Shown piece after piece: positions 58,999 to 63,044 of a stretch of 64,000 bases of DNA (positions within the stretch are counted from its first letter, which is position 1; every line of letters starts with the position of its first letter). The notes under the pieces were generated by a model. The model did not search any database. It saw only the letters and a program-made list of their open reading frames with translations, and had not been told where the DNA came from. A program made the position numbers and the translations under genes. Source of the DNA: Alisma plantago-aquatica (taxonomy: Eukaryota > Streptophyta > Magnoliopsida > Alismatales > Alismataceae); contig OY856410.1 in NCBI GenBank assembly GCA_963693085.1, forward strand, positions 882,929,335 to 882,993,334. The letters run 5' to 3'.

Positions 58999-61408
58999 GC
59001 ACAGTAAAATAAGAGTTATACAGTAAAATACTAGAGAATAGAGATGATATTTACACTTGTAGTAGAGTTAATTTCAATTTCCAACAAAAAAATCAAACAA
59101 ACATTAGTCCAGGACTGCATGACATATTGCCATGTATATTCTATCCAGTGACTACTAAAATCCCGAAAACCGAAATGGACTGATGTTTGGACTTTACATA
59201 AAAAGCAAAATCTTAGTCTAAAGCTGCTGAAAAGGACTAGACATATTGTTTTAGTGTAGTGCATCAATAGGGAATTCAGTAAAATAAAAAAATAAATGGG
59301 CATGACGCCAACCAACTCAGCCTAATCAACTAGGCTTTCACCCAGAACCAGGTCAGCCAGCCTAGGTGGCCGCCTAGGCAAACGCCTCAACAACTACGAC
59401 TGCTACTTCTCATTTCTACTATACGCATTTACTTTGTACTTTGTTATGTTTATCAATAACCTTTCTCGATAATCCCTCTTCGATAATCTCACTAATAACA
59501 AGGACCAAACCAACTGTGAAAATGCAGCAGTCGAATTCTGGTAGAATAGTTGCGTAGGCAACAAAGTCCAACTAGTGAACTTTCTTCTGCTCATTATTTT
59601 GTTAAAATTGGTTGGAAGTCTCAGCACATGCAACATCTCCAAGAAATTGTTCGATGGCACAAGTGGCAATACATATCAGTGCTATTCATTAAATGCTACG
59701 GCATTACCATACCGTTAGTACACATTCCAAGTCTATACTACAGGTCTGAATACCAAATCAGATCGAATCTGTTATATATTAATCATGACTCGTGGCCATT
59801 TTACCTTGCACATCAAATTGTAATGTATCATTGTATGTATTATGCATCCCAGGGAAATCAGTGACTGACTATTTTTCTATATATATGCAAGCATACACAT
59901 CTAAATACATACACACCTACTGATTACGTATCTATGAATGAAAAATATGACAAACGTGTATGCATGCACTTATTCAAACCACCACCAAGGTCCTCTTCTC
60001 GATGTCAATTTATCTGTACATGCTAACAATTTTTAAGTGAAAATATTGGAAGTCCCAGCATGGAGAAAGAGCCCATGCAATATTTGAAGACAAAGAGGGT
60101 CATTCCGCTACTACTTTATGGTGTGAGTAAAGCTGCTTTTAGGCTTCAACTTTATGATTCCATCTTTCTTCAAAGTGTTCAGCCCATATTTCTTACTCTT
60201 GAGTTAAGGCAATATTAAGCTTTACTTATTCCAGGTCATCATCGTCATCAAAGCCTCAACCCCAACCCATGTTGGTATCATTTCTCCCCAAGTTAATTCA
60301 GGCCTACCTGCTCTCCTATTAAATATGCCCGGCTTTTAACACATTATTCCATATTGGTGGACTTGCCAGCCTATGTTGTATATACATGTGTCGCTGTGTC
60401 CAAACCATCTAAGACAGCTCTCTTATATAATGTCCTCATCCCTTGTCCTATACCAATTCCTAGATACTCAATTTTAGTGGGATCGTTCACTACACTATTA
60501 GATGAATCTAGAAATGAGTCAAAGGTCGTATCAACCTACAATGTGTATAAGCTTAGCAATCACTTTTTAAAGAAAGCATCCACCTAGAAGTAAGTGGTGG
60601 CAAAATCGCCCTTGATTTCTCTTTTTAATGCAGTTAGCCCGTCCAAGCAACAAATCACCAACCTGATGAAAACAGCAAAGCAACTAATGACTAGTTGATA
60701 CCCAACCTACGACATTGATTGATTGAGAGAACAATCTTATATTATATGTCGTTCAGTGCAAAGAGATACACAAACATGCATGAGAATGATAAGCATCTGC
60801 TGGCACGAACCTATACAAGTCTATTCAATTTGGTGCACCAAAGGATATGGATGGGAGCAGAACCTACAGTTTGTAGCATACAAATATCTATACCTGTGAA
60901 GTTGATAAATTATCCTAAATCAATCTCATATTACTTATTAGATGGATCGTGTGTCAGCTAAGAACTGCTCAGTACAAGATTATAGCAGAAATATAACGTA
61001 CAGAATTCAAATTACGGATAAGTAAGAAGCAGACAAGATTACCAGTGGGTTAACATTGAACAATCCTTCGCCCTTGCCTGAAGCCAGAAATATCTCATTC
61101 TCAAGAACAGGAATGTTGTGCAGATATACTGAAATTTCTGTTGGACGGAAAAACCAGAGAATCTTCACTCTTTTTACCATTTTCTTAAGCTTGCCATCCT
61201 CTTGCTCCCAAATCTTAATGATTTTACCAATATGAGGAGGAAATTCAGGCTTGCTTGACACGAAGACACAGTCATACTTGTGATATTCCATACCATCATA
61301 GGTAAATGAATCATAGAATTGGGTCTTCTTGTCAGGACTTCTCCCTTTTTTGATACCCCAACTAAATTGGATATCGCCACCATTATTCACTTGATTCTCA
61401 ATAGACAT
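13695..61408 (-). CDS. ASI1: ASI1-like BAH-RRM protein, complete spliced CDS (13 coding exons)
   Basis: Join on the minus strand: 61408-61043, 57357-57189, 57103-57032, 56890-56756, 56616-56374, 56306-56158, 39079-39053, 26958-26866, 23015-22937, 22849-22759, 14147-14030, 13936-13820, 13745-13695. Total 1,710 nt, 569 aa, all phases consistent. Residues about 31-170 are a BAH domain (FYDSFTYDGMEYHKYDC, GKIIKIWEQ, ILWFFRPTEIS, FLASGKGEG, then SKDERNPQPSDE and FDVG). Residues about 179-378 are a charged Lys/Ser/Asp-rich linker. Residues about 400-480 are an RRM with RNP2 KLVMLDNLDP and RNP1 GQALVIFK. The C-terminus has the family signature HNTIEYEMAMEW. The order matches Arabidopsis ASI1 (AT5G11470), which acts in the nucleus with EDM2 and AIPP1 to promote distal polyadenylation of genes with intronic heterochromatin. 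That role is family knowledge; the exon joins are read from sequence. The start is the first in-frame ATG, just before the BAH domain, as in the family. No frameshift or internal stop was found. Confidence 0.93.
13820..13936 (-). CDS. ASI1: ASI1 exon 13: conserved C-terminal motif
   Basis: The acceptor is GAATTGGCAG before 13936 and the donor CATAAG|GTGATT after 13820, phase 0, 39 codons. It reads RGAASASHYSQHNTIEYEMA then MEWMFLDHKSSCWWEELHK. Arabidopsis has AVATSHSSQPNTLEFDMAMEW at the same place. This is the most conserved block outside the BAH and RRM domains. Confidence 0.92.
14030..14147 (-). CDS. ASI1: ASI1 exon 12: after the RRM
   Basis: The acceptor is TCCCTGCAG before 14147. It reads (R)PLLASKGITRSPK, then YSLIGGPLSMDKYTKM and RRMKEEA. 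Arabidopsis has GRPLVAS followed by a similar Pro/Gly stretch. The donor is weak (GCA|GTTAAT after 14030). A GC donor three bases earlier would also stay in frame, but the chosen site gives the better family alignment (EEARGAASASH against EEMRDAVSTSH-type). Confidence 0.87.
15160..15550. mobile_element. Micron-like MITE, copy 2
   Basis: The terminal inverted repeat is GTCAGGCTAGAATACACTYG, with palindromic TACACTCGAGTGTA words at the ends. (TA)n(GA)n lies before it and (TA)n after. The interior is the reverse complement of copy 1 at 9149. Confidence 0.85.
15619..16033. mobile_element. Micron-like MITE, copy 3
   Basis: It begins GTCAGGCTAGAATACACTCG and ends as the complement of GTCAAGCTGGAATACACTCG. 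Same orientation and interior as copy 2; (TA)n(GA)n on the left and TATA-rich sequence on the right. Confidence 0.8.
16155..17604. repeat. Local duplication of about 145 bp; second copy split by the hAT-like element
   Basis: Copy 1 is about 16155-16297. Copy 2 is about 16326-16391 plus 17519-17604. Shared words are CTTATATGTACAAATCTTA, GTGTTTGCAATACTCTAAT and GGTGTATACTCCTTAGATTA. Confidence 0.85.
16392..17511. mobile_element. hAT-like TTTCGA-family element, about 1.12 kb
   Basis: A GTGTTTG duplication flanks it (16385-16391 and 17513-17519; one more base matches depending on where the end is set). The right end complement is CATAGAATTAAATGTCCG. The left part is crowded with AATTTCGATCGAAATT-like self-complementary words. 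It splits the second copy of a local duplication (see findings). Confidence 0.75.
18575..19080. mobile_element. hAT-like element of the CCTAGG family, 506 bp
   Basis: Ends are CATAGTTGTCTAGGCGCC and (complement) CATAGTTGTCAAGGCCCTC. Flanks GGATTGCC and GGATAGGC match at 6 of 8. Subterminal CCTAGGCG words on both sides surround an AT-rich core containing TGACCTAA-type repeats. Confidence 0.75.
19287..21927 (-). mobile_element. Non-autonomous LTR retrotransposon in gene-sense orientation, 2.6 kb
   Basis: The 3' LTR is 19287-19468 and the 5' LTR about 21746-21927. They share GAGAACCCCTCTC(C)TTTATA and CATATATGATATGACTATAA. The primer-binding site (complement of CTCTGATACCA) is at 21745-21735 and a GTGGGTGAG-like purine tract lies beside the 3' LTR. 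The interior has no gag or pol and only short chance frames. It is related to the element at 27270-30487. Target duplication not visible. Confidence 0.75.
22759..22849 (-). CDS. ASI1: ASI1 exon 11: RRM, RNP1 strand
   Basis: The acceptor is CTACTTCTCAG before 22849 and the donor GGAAG|GTATTT after 22759 (phase 2). It reads GQALVIFKTSDLADMAVQKL then NSAFLLLPNGR, against GEALVIFKTREVAERVIRRL in Arabidopsis. GQALVIFK is RNP1-like. The intron to exon 10 is 87 nt. Confidence 0.92.
22937..23015 (-). CDS. ASI1: ASI1 exon 10: RRM middle
   Basis: The acceptor is TTATTTACAG before 23015 and the donor TATG|GTGATA after 22937 (phase 1). It reads DILYHAFNQHCSVRLIEQSS then FTNPNY, against DIVYSALNQQCEARMIERTS in Arabidopsis. 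Confidence 0.92.
23420..23879. mobile_element. hAT-like element of the CCTAGG family, 460 bp
   Basis: The left end is CATAGCTGTTGAGGTGCC, the right end complement CATAGTTGTCAAGGCAGCC. Flanks ..CTTCGAT and ATTCGAT. share TTCGAT with a one-base offset. The ends are packed with CCTAGGC/GCCTAGG words. Confidence 0.65.
24187..24290. repeat. 42-bp tandem repeat, 2.5 units
   Basis: Units CCTTCCTTGGAGCTCA(C/G)AA followed by CTTTGACTCATAAAAAGTAT start at 24187, 24229 and 24271; the last is cut short. Confidence 0.9.
24372..25630. mobile_element. hAT-like TTTCGA-family element, about 1.26 kb
   Basis: Ends are CATGGTTTAAAATTTTGATT and (complement) CATGGTTCAAAATTTCAGTT, a clear inverted repeat. The family block AAAGGAATTAAGTCACGAAA lies near 24,496. 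The 8-bp flanks CATCTACT and GTTCAAAC do not match, so one end may be rearranged. Confidence 0.65.
24824..24904. repeat. 27-bp unit repeated three times
   Basis: Three perfect or nearly perfect copies of TTGAAATTTGATATATGTAA plus CTAGGCA, starting at 24824, 24851 and 24878, inside the element at 24372-25630. Confidence 0.95.
25640..26560 (+). pseudogene. Decayed Copia reverse transcriptase/RNase H
   Basis: Broken frames contain VYVDDNMITDND (the RT catalytic YVDD box), YNIFLGIEVLS, RRYILDILNEIGMTDTKP and later ITFGFCVMLGN with SKKQFGVAR (RNase H). Many stops. No LTR was recognised beside it. Confidence 0.85.
26866..26958 (-). CDS. ASI1: ASI1 exon 9: start of RRM
   Basis: The acceptor is TTGAATGTAG before 26958 and the donor GTAGAG|GTATGA after 26866, phase 0 both ends, 31 codons. 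It reads PWDDKIENAYDQGKLVMLDN then LDPDYSKSDVE. Arabidopsis has PWEESMREAEKKGTVVLLQN then LDPTYTSDEVE. KLVMLDNL is the RNP2 strand of the RRM. Confidence 0.92.
27676..28258 (+). pseudogene. Copia RNase H fragment with polypurine tract
   Basis: An open frame of 184 aa carries the Copia RNase H signatures in order: HILQYLKSSPGKGLL, FSDSDYAGSRSDRKSTFGYC (first catalytic Asp), VARSSVEAEYRAMA (Glu), PMFCDNKASI (Asp), HIEVDCHFVREKV and DKLGLFDIYAPA. A stop and GAGGGGGAG follow, then LTR-like sequence to about 28,417. It lacks gag, protease, integrase and reverse transcriptase. It lies opposite in orientation to the LTR element around it. Its frame is intact, so it is probably younger than the neighbouring relic at 25,640. 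Confidence 0.9.
28259..28417 (+). repeat. Partial 3' LTR of the Copia fragment
   Basis: The AT-rich sequence after the polypurine tract has TTAGTCCCATATTGCTCACT and ends near CACTGAATAAACAATTCC, as in LTRs with a poly(A) signal. Its right end is not defined. Confidence 0.45.
29717..30229. mobile_element. hAT-like TTTCGA-family element inside the LTR element
   Basis: The left end region is AAGGAAGAAAATGTCCGATT, the right end complement CATAGTTTAAAGTTTCC. Flanks CCAGCTCC and TCAGCTAC match at 6 of 8. It carries the family block CGACGGCAAAATCAACGAAT. Bounds are approximate. Confidence 0.5.
30888..31125 (-). mobile_element. tRNA-derived SINE-like sequence
   Basis: The minus strand has an A-box-like TGGCACTGGTGACTGG (31106-31091). 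About 26 bp downstream is a B-box GGTTTGAATCC (31065-31055), one base from consensus GGTTCRANTCC. A unique body and an A-rich stretch near 30,895 follow. Spacing fits a tRNA-derived SINE. Family not identified. Confidence 0.5.
31830..32135. mobile_element. CCTAGG-type hAT relic
   Basis: Repeated words GCCTAGGAGCGCGTAGGC, CTAGGCGGTTGG and GTCAGGCGTTAGGCCCATAA occur twice each. Both termini are too decayed to place, and no target duplication was found. Confidence 0.4.
33845..34375 (+). pseudogene. hAT transposase, N-terminal part (BED zinc finger), broken
   Basis: The frame words CLCGHINNAGIKMLKEH then SNFVKCN form a decayed BED zinc finger. Further on are DIARLLNQAGISFNAANNSS and GYVAPKYHA, which match the region before the RNase H fold of plant hAT proteins. 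Stops and frameshifts occur throughout. The reading continues on the far side of the element inserted at 34384-35999. Confidence 0.75.
34384..35999. mobile_element. hAT-like non-autonomous element inserted in the hAT transposase relic, 1,616 bp
   Basis: Ends are CAAGG (left) and CATTG (right; complement CAATG). A perfect 8-bp duplication TATCACGC flanks it (34376-34383 and 36000-36007). Subterminal words are GATATCG and GGTATACCGA. It carries the family block CCAAAATGAACAAATTAAAT at about 34,492. The interior is AT-rich with no coding frame. Confidence 0.85.
36008..36780 (+). pseudogene. hAT transposase, central part (DUF659/RNase H fold), broken
   Basis: The frame resumes with LRTKLLDDEYIAIGEQ, then MKALPMGLFVCTMLIYLS, a stop, VVTDNASNFVLACKHLIEKW and WTPCAAHCIDLILEDI. 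VTDNASN and TPCAAHCIDL are signature words of plant hAT transposases. Frameshifts follow within 500 bp; the C-terminal dimerisation region was not seen. Confidence 0.85.
37417..38889 (+). mobile_element. Short complete LTR retrotransposon, non-autonomous (Copia-type TRIM/LARD), 1.47 kb
   Basis: The 5' LTR is 37417-37585 (TGTTAAAAGTT ... TTTACA) and the 3' LTR 38681-38889 (TGTGCTAAAAGTTG ... TTTTTACA). A 5-bp duplication TATAT flanks it (37412-37416 and 38890-38894). The primer-binding site TGATATAAGAGCAG at 37586 is a variant of the initiator-Met type TGGTATCAGAGC. A polypurine tract TTGAGGGGG lies directly before the 3' LTR. Both LTRs have a CCTATATATAG TATA motif. The 1.1-kb interior has no gag or pol. 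Confidence 0.85.
39053..39079 (-). CDS. ASI1: ASI1 exon 8: 27-nt microexon (ERSRWFADL)
   Basis: The acceptor is TTGCTTGCAG before 39079 and the donor CTT|GTAAGT after 39053, phase 0 on both sides. It encodes nine residues, ERSRWFADL, matching GKSKWFRSL in Arabidopsis ASI1 between the linker and PWEE. Its place in the order, its phases and both consensus splice sites fit, despite introns of 17.1 and 12.1 kb on either side. Confidence 0.85.
40411..40735. repeat. Three-unit tandem repeat, period about 112-115 bp
   Basis: Units start GTATCCC(C/G)C(A/G)CTCCCACACC at 40411, 40523 and 40638. Each continues with TTTTTCTGCTTAA and TCCTCCCTTCTA words, diverged by a few percent. Not coding. Confidence 0.8.
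42081..43209. mobile_element. hAT-like non-autonomous element (GCTTAAGCGG family), 1,129 bp
   Basis: Termini are CAATGTTTTATAAAGCGGG and (complement) CAATGTTTTAAAAAGCGGC. A perfect 8-bp target duplication GTTCCAAC lies at 42073-42080 and 43210-43217. The GC-rich ends with GCGGGCGCTCAAGCGG-like words surround an AT-rich centre. No transposase frame. Confidence 0.9.
43255..44639. mobile_element. hAT-like TTTCGA-family element interrupted by a nested element
   Basis: The left part (43,255-43,670) and right part (44,471-44,639) are collinear with the copy at 46477-46970. They share the CACTCACACATGTAGGA word, GTAGATCATCCGGGTAAAAT, and then CATGACTTAGATCCTTTATT across the insertion. The end is ATCGACATATTAAACTATG. 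The left terminus is not clear. Confidence 0.6.
43671..44470. mobile_element. hAT-like non-autonomous element (GCTTAAGCGG family), 800 bp, nested
   Basis: It starts CAGTGTTTTAAAAAGCG; its complement end is CAAGGTTTTAAAAAGCGCG. Flanks are TTCATGAC (43663-43670) and CTCATGAC (44471-44478), matching at 7 of 8. The words GCGGCCGCTTAAGCG crowd the ends and the centre is AT-rich. It sits inside an older TTTCGA-family element. Confidence 0.85.
44973..45649. mobile_element. hAT-like non-autonomous element (GTCGAC-rich ends), 677 bp
   Basis: Ends are CATGGAACAGGACTTCGACT and (complement) CATGGTACTAAATGTCGTCG. A perfect 8-bp duplication GTTGCAAC flanks it (44965-44972 and 45650-45657). The subterminal parts are rich in the words TTCGA, GTCGA and CGACATT. 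No coding frame. Confidence 0.85.
46477..46970. mobile_element. hAT-like non-autonomous element (TTTCGA family), 494 bp
   Basis: Ends are CATGGTTTAAATTTTGATGG and (complement) CATAATTTAAAATGTCGATT. Flanks are CTTAGGAT (46469-46476) and CTTAGGAG (46971-46978), a 7/8 target duplication. Inside is the family block TCATGACTTAATTCCTTTAT near 46,822. No transposase frame. Confidence 0.75.
50345..50975 (+). pseudogene. LINE (L1-type) reverse transcriptase 3' fragment with GAT/GAC tail
   Basis: Frame words are typical of the C-terminal region of plant LINE ORF2: QFYSTAIQPTMRYGSECW, then GRGRPKSTWEEF and a TMLGLRLG-like end with several stops between. A (GAT)n/(GAC)n tract (about 50,850-50,975) follows directly, as in plant LINEs with a trinucleotide tail. 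The apparent Asp-, Ser- and His-rich frames here are translations of this tract. Confidence 0.7.
54381..55410. mobile_element. hAT-like non-autonomous element (TTTCGA family), decayed
   Basis: It starts CATAGAACTCAATGTCTGAT and is collinear, in reverse, with the element at 16392-17511 (which ends as the complement of CATAGAATTAAATGTCCGAT). It carries the family block CCAAAATGAGCAAATTGAAT followed by a GGATGGTCTA word. The right end is uncertain and no target duplication was found. Confidence 0.55.
56158..56306 (-). CDS. ASI1: ASI1 exon 7: last exon before the 17-kb intron
   Basis: The acceptor is GTTTCACAG before 56306 and the donor GAGCTT|GTAAGT after 56158 (phase 0). It ends in DTVEVTRRPEL. 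In Arabidopsis the equivalent is VTEVCRRPDAGKSKWF, so the reading frame must continue with a residue run ending in WF. That run lies 17 kb away at 39,079. Confidence 0.88.
56374..56616 (-). CDS. ASI1: ASI1 exon 6: Lys-rich linker
   Basis: The acceptor is GAATTTTCAG before 56616 and the donor AATG|GTATGA after 56374 (phase 1 in and out, 243 nt). The product is strongly charged, for example KKVKREVQEIKSSSDAQNTK. There is no recognised fold, as expected for the variable middle of ASI1. Confidence 0.85.
56756..56890 (-). CDS. ASI1: ASI1 exon 5: linker
   Basis: The acceptor is CACTTTAG before 56890. It encodes GKPNERLPKKLKVSTNEK and onward to EEFGKYDKPDT; GKPNERLPKKLK recalls plant ASI1 linkers. 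The donor is ACAG|GTATAA, phase 1. It is hydrophilic and probably disordered. Confidence 0.85.
57032..57103 (-). CDS. ASI1: ASI1 exon 4: end of BAH domain (72 nt)
   Basis: The acceptor is TTTGCCAG before 57103. It encodes MFLLNRMGPKHHEESEKVDD; FLLNR matches FIFNR at the end of the Arabidopsis BAH domain. The donor is ACAG|GTATCA, phase 1. The intron before it is only 85 nt. Confidence 0.87.
57189..57357 (-). CDS. ASI1: ASI1 exon 3: C-terminal half of BAH domain
   Basis: The acceptor is ATTATTAG before 57357. 56 codons plus one base encode GKVNVICTSKDERNPQPSDE and YIFYRTFDVG followed by RIDDTIAGIE. It follows directly on exon 2 (FNVNPL then EVVAGK) with no missing residue relative to Arabidopsis. 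The donor is GAAG|GCTTGT, a GC donor. No GT nearby keeps the frame into exon 4. Confidence 0.92.
57783..57893. mobile_element. Tourist-like MITE (111 bp) in intron 2
   Basis: It begins AGGGCTAGTTTGGTTGGG and ends CCTACCAAACAGGCCCT, imperfect inverted termini of the GGGCCTGTTTGG type seen in PIF/Harbinger MITEs. The target duplication is unclear. A more decayed relative (GTTGGGTGTAGTCGG ... TTTACCAAATATG) lies at about 9,913-10,010. Confidence 0.4.
60235..60560 (-). pseudogene. LINE (L1-type) 3' end fragment in intron 2
   Basis: In broken frames the minus strand has the LINE C-terminal words LS-MVW (for LRWFGH), then GRAGRPELTWGE, then a TGGTTGGGG-like 3' tail and GATGACGATGATGA triplets (the complement of 60,240-60,255). 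It is much decayed and lacks the stretch between GRPELTW and the tail. Confidence 0.5.
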
Positions 61409-61451
61409 TTCTTGCTAGATCTTTCAATCCTTGTAAGAAAGTTCCACTGGC
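61043..61451 (-). CDS. ASI1: ASI1 exon 2: end of 5' UTR, ATG at 61408, N-terminal half of BAH domain
   Basis: The acceptor is TTGAACCTCAG before 61451. There are 43 nt of 5' UTR, then the ATG and 122 codons to the donor CTG|GTAATC after 61043 (phase 0). It encodes the strongest family motifs: IQFSWGIKKG, QFYDSFTYDGMEYHKYDC, PPHIGKIIKIWEQ, KILWFFRPTEISVYL and EIFLASGKGEGL. In Arabidopsis ASI1 the matching pieces are EFKWGKKKG, YESFTYDGEEY, IGKIIKIWE, LLWFFKPSEIS and FLASGEG. Confidence 0.92.
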
Positions 61452-62759
61452 CTGAGGTTCAATAAAAGCAGAAGAAGGGTTATTCAAAAAAATGGTTGAA
61501 AGTGAGAAAGACCAGTTATTATTTTGCAGGTATATTCACATTTCAGAAGAAAGCATTTACACTTTTTCTCAAAGAAAGTAATACATAAGAAGCATGTCAT
61601 AATTCAAAGATATCCGATGAACTATGATAGGAAGAATATAGCACTGTCTTAGTCTTGCAATTAGTTTACTGGGTACAAAACCAGGTTAACAAGGTTCAAA
61701 ACATCAAGAACGAGCTGTCAATCAGTATCACTATACAGTGATTTTACATTAATGTGATGACTGCTCAATGGTAAATGGATTCACGACTTTCAGTATAACA
61801 GTCATTTCTAAACTTACAAGGAGAAACATCAATTTCCTCTACTTAAAAGTTATATACAGTCTAACTTAGGCATCAAAATACATAGAAGACAATATATGAG
61901 AAAGTTCATAAAGTGCAGATAAGATATTAAATTGAAAGTTTTTAAGAAACAAATCAAGTGCCAAGAAGACAATAAATCGAAAGCTTTTTAGATACAAAAA
62001 AATGACATGAATAATCATAGTGTAAACATGAAAAATATCAAAAATATAGAGGTTCAAATTAATCTGACATGGTACATACAAGTTTTAGGTAATGGTTGTT
62101 ATTATAGATGGAATTTGACAATTGTTAACGTGCATTTTGATTTTTTATGCTAACTTCTGTAAAATATTAGAATCCTGGGGTTTAAAAAATCAAATGCGGA
62201 AATAAAAACAATTAGTGTGCCATCTACACAAATTTTTTTAACACAATTAGAACATTATCATACAGTTTCAATAAATGGAACAGGTAAGGAGTGAAAAAGA
62301 ACTTGGGAAAGACTAAAATTTAAGTAGAATTGGAGCAACGAAAGTGAGAACAGTAGCTGGTGAAGGCTAAAACAAGTTAAATTGGAACTGGAAAAATGTA
62401 CCTTTTTTCAATGAGAACGAAAATGGGGAGTAGTTATTGCTTGATATAAAATTTATGAACAGACAAGCTGGGGCTAGCGGGAGCGAAAGAAGGGAGTAAG
62501 ACCGCAAAAGGGGGAAAGAGATGAAGGAGCGAGACGGTTCAGGGACTATTAAGAGGGAAACATGCAGGAGAGAAGAGCAGCACGAAGGGCACAAGAAGAG
62601 AGTAGCGTAAAGGTCAAGGAGGTAGGAAGAAGATACAAACACGGTGGAGCATCAGGAGAACTAAGGAGAATGAAGACGGAAACACGCCGAAGGAAGAGCG
62701 ACTGGAGGACGATGACAAAACACCATAAAGACTAAAGAAAGCAGAAGCAGTGGAGTTAC
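61452..62759 (-). other. ASI1 intron 1 (5' UTR intron, 1,308 bp)
   Basis: AT-rich towards its 3' side and purine-rich near the donor. No repeat family or coding segment recognised. Confidence 0.5.
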
Positions 62760-63010
62760 CTGGCTGCTCGGCCGCTGCAAAGAAGAGGACTGGGTACTGG
62801 CGCCAAGGAAGAGCCGCCACCAAGGCTGAAACACGGTGTCTTGCGGTGGCGAGCAGGAAAAAGGTCGACCCCTAGCGGAGGCCGCGGCAGTTTAGAATGC
62901 CGCTTTCGGTAGTGAAATTTACTCTGACCGCGCTATGGGCAATCCTCACCGCGAGCAATCTTTGCGGTAGGGAATCCCGGGTAACCGGCCGCAGGAGATC
63001 GTGCGGGACG
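62760..63010 (-). other. ASI1: ASI1 exon 1, 5' untranslated (upstream boundary estimated)
   Basis: The minus strand ends in CAG|GTAACT at 62760/62759, a good donor. The next acceptor is the CAG before 61451, giving a 1,308-nt intron in the 5' UTR. The region is much richer in GC than its surroundings. I see no ATG in the 60 nt before the donor; an in-frame TTG near 62,823 opens a short frame that is out of register with the main ATG. The transcription start is a guess from a TATA-like motif near 63,040. Confidence 0.5.
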
Positions 63011-63032
63011 AAAATTGAACCGCAAAGCCCGC

Positions 63033-63044
63033 TTTTTATCTATA
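63033..63044 (-). promoter_or_regulatory. TATA-like box of the ASI1 promoter
   Basis: The minus strand reads TATAGATAAAAA, directly followed by a GC-rich stretch that leads into exon 1. It lies immediately beside the Helitron terminus. Spacing would put transcription start near 63,010. Nothing else supports it. Confidence 0.3.

Larger units (their letters stand above)
57358..61042 (-). other. ASI1 intron 2 (3,685 bp)
   Basis: Besides the LINE fragment and Tourist-like MITE listed separately, it holds (AT)n tracts at about 58,706-58,728 and 58,942-58,999. Near 59,340-59,400 there is a short CCTAGG-type hAT terminus ending CAACAACTACG. I see no coding exon: the protein joins without a gap across it. 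Confidence 0.8.
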
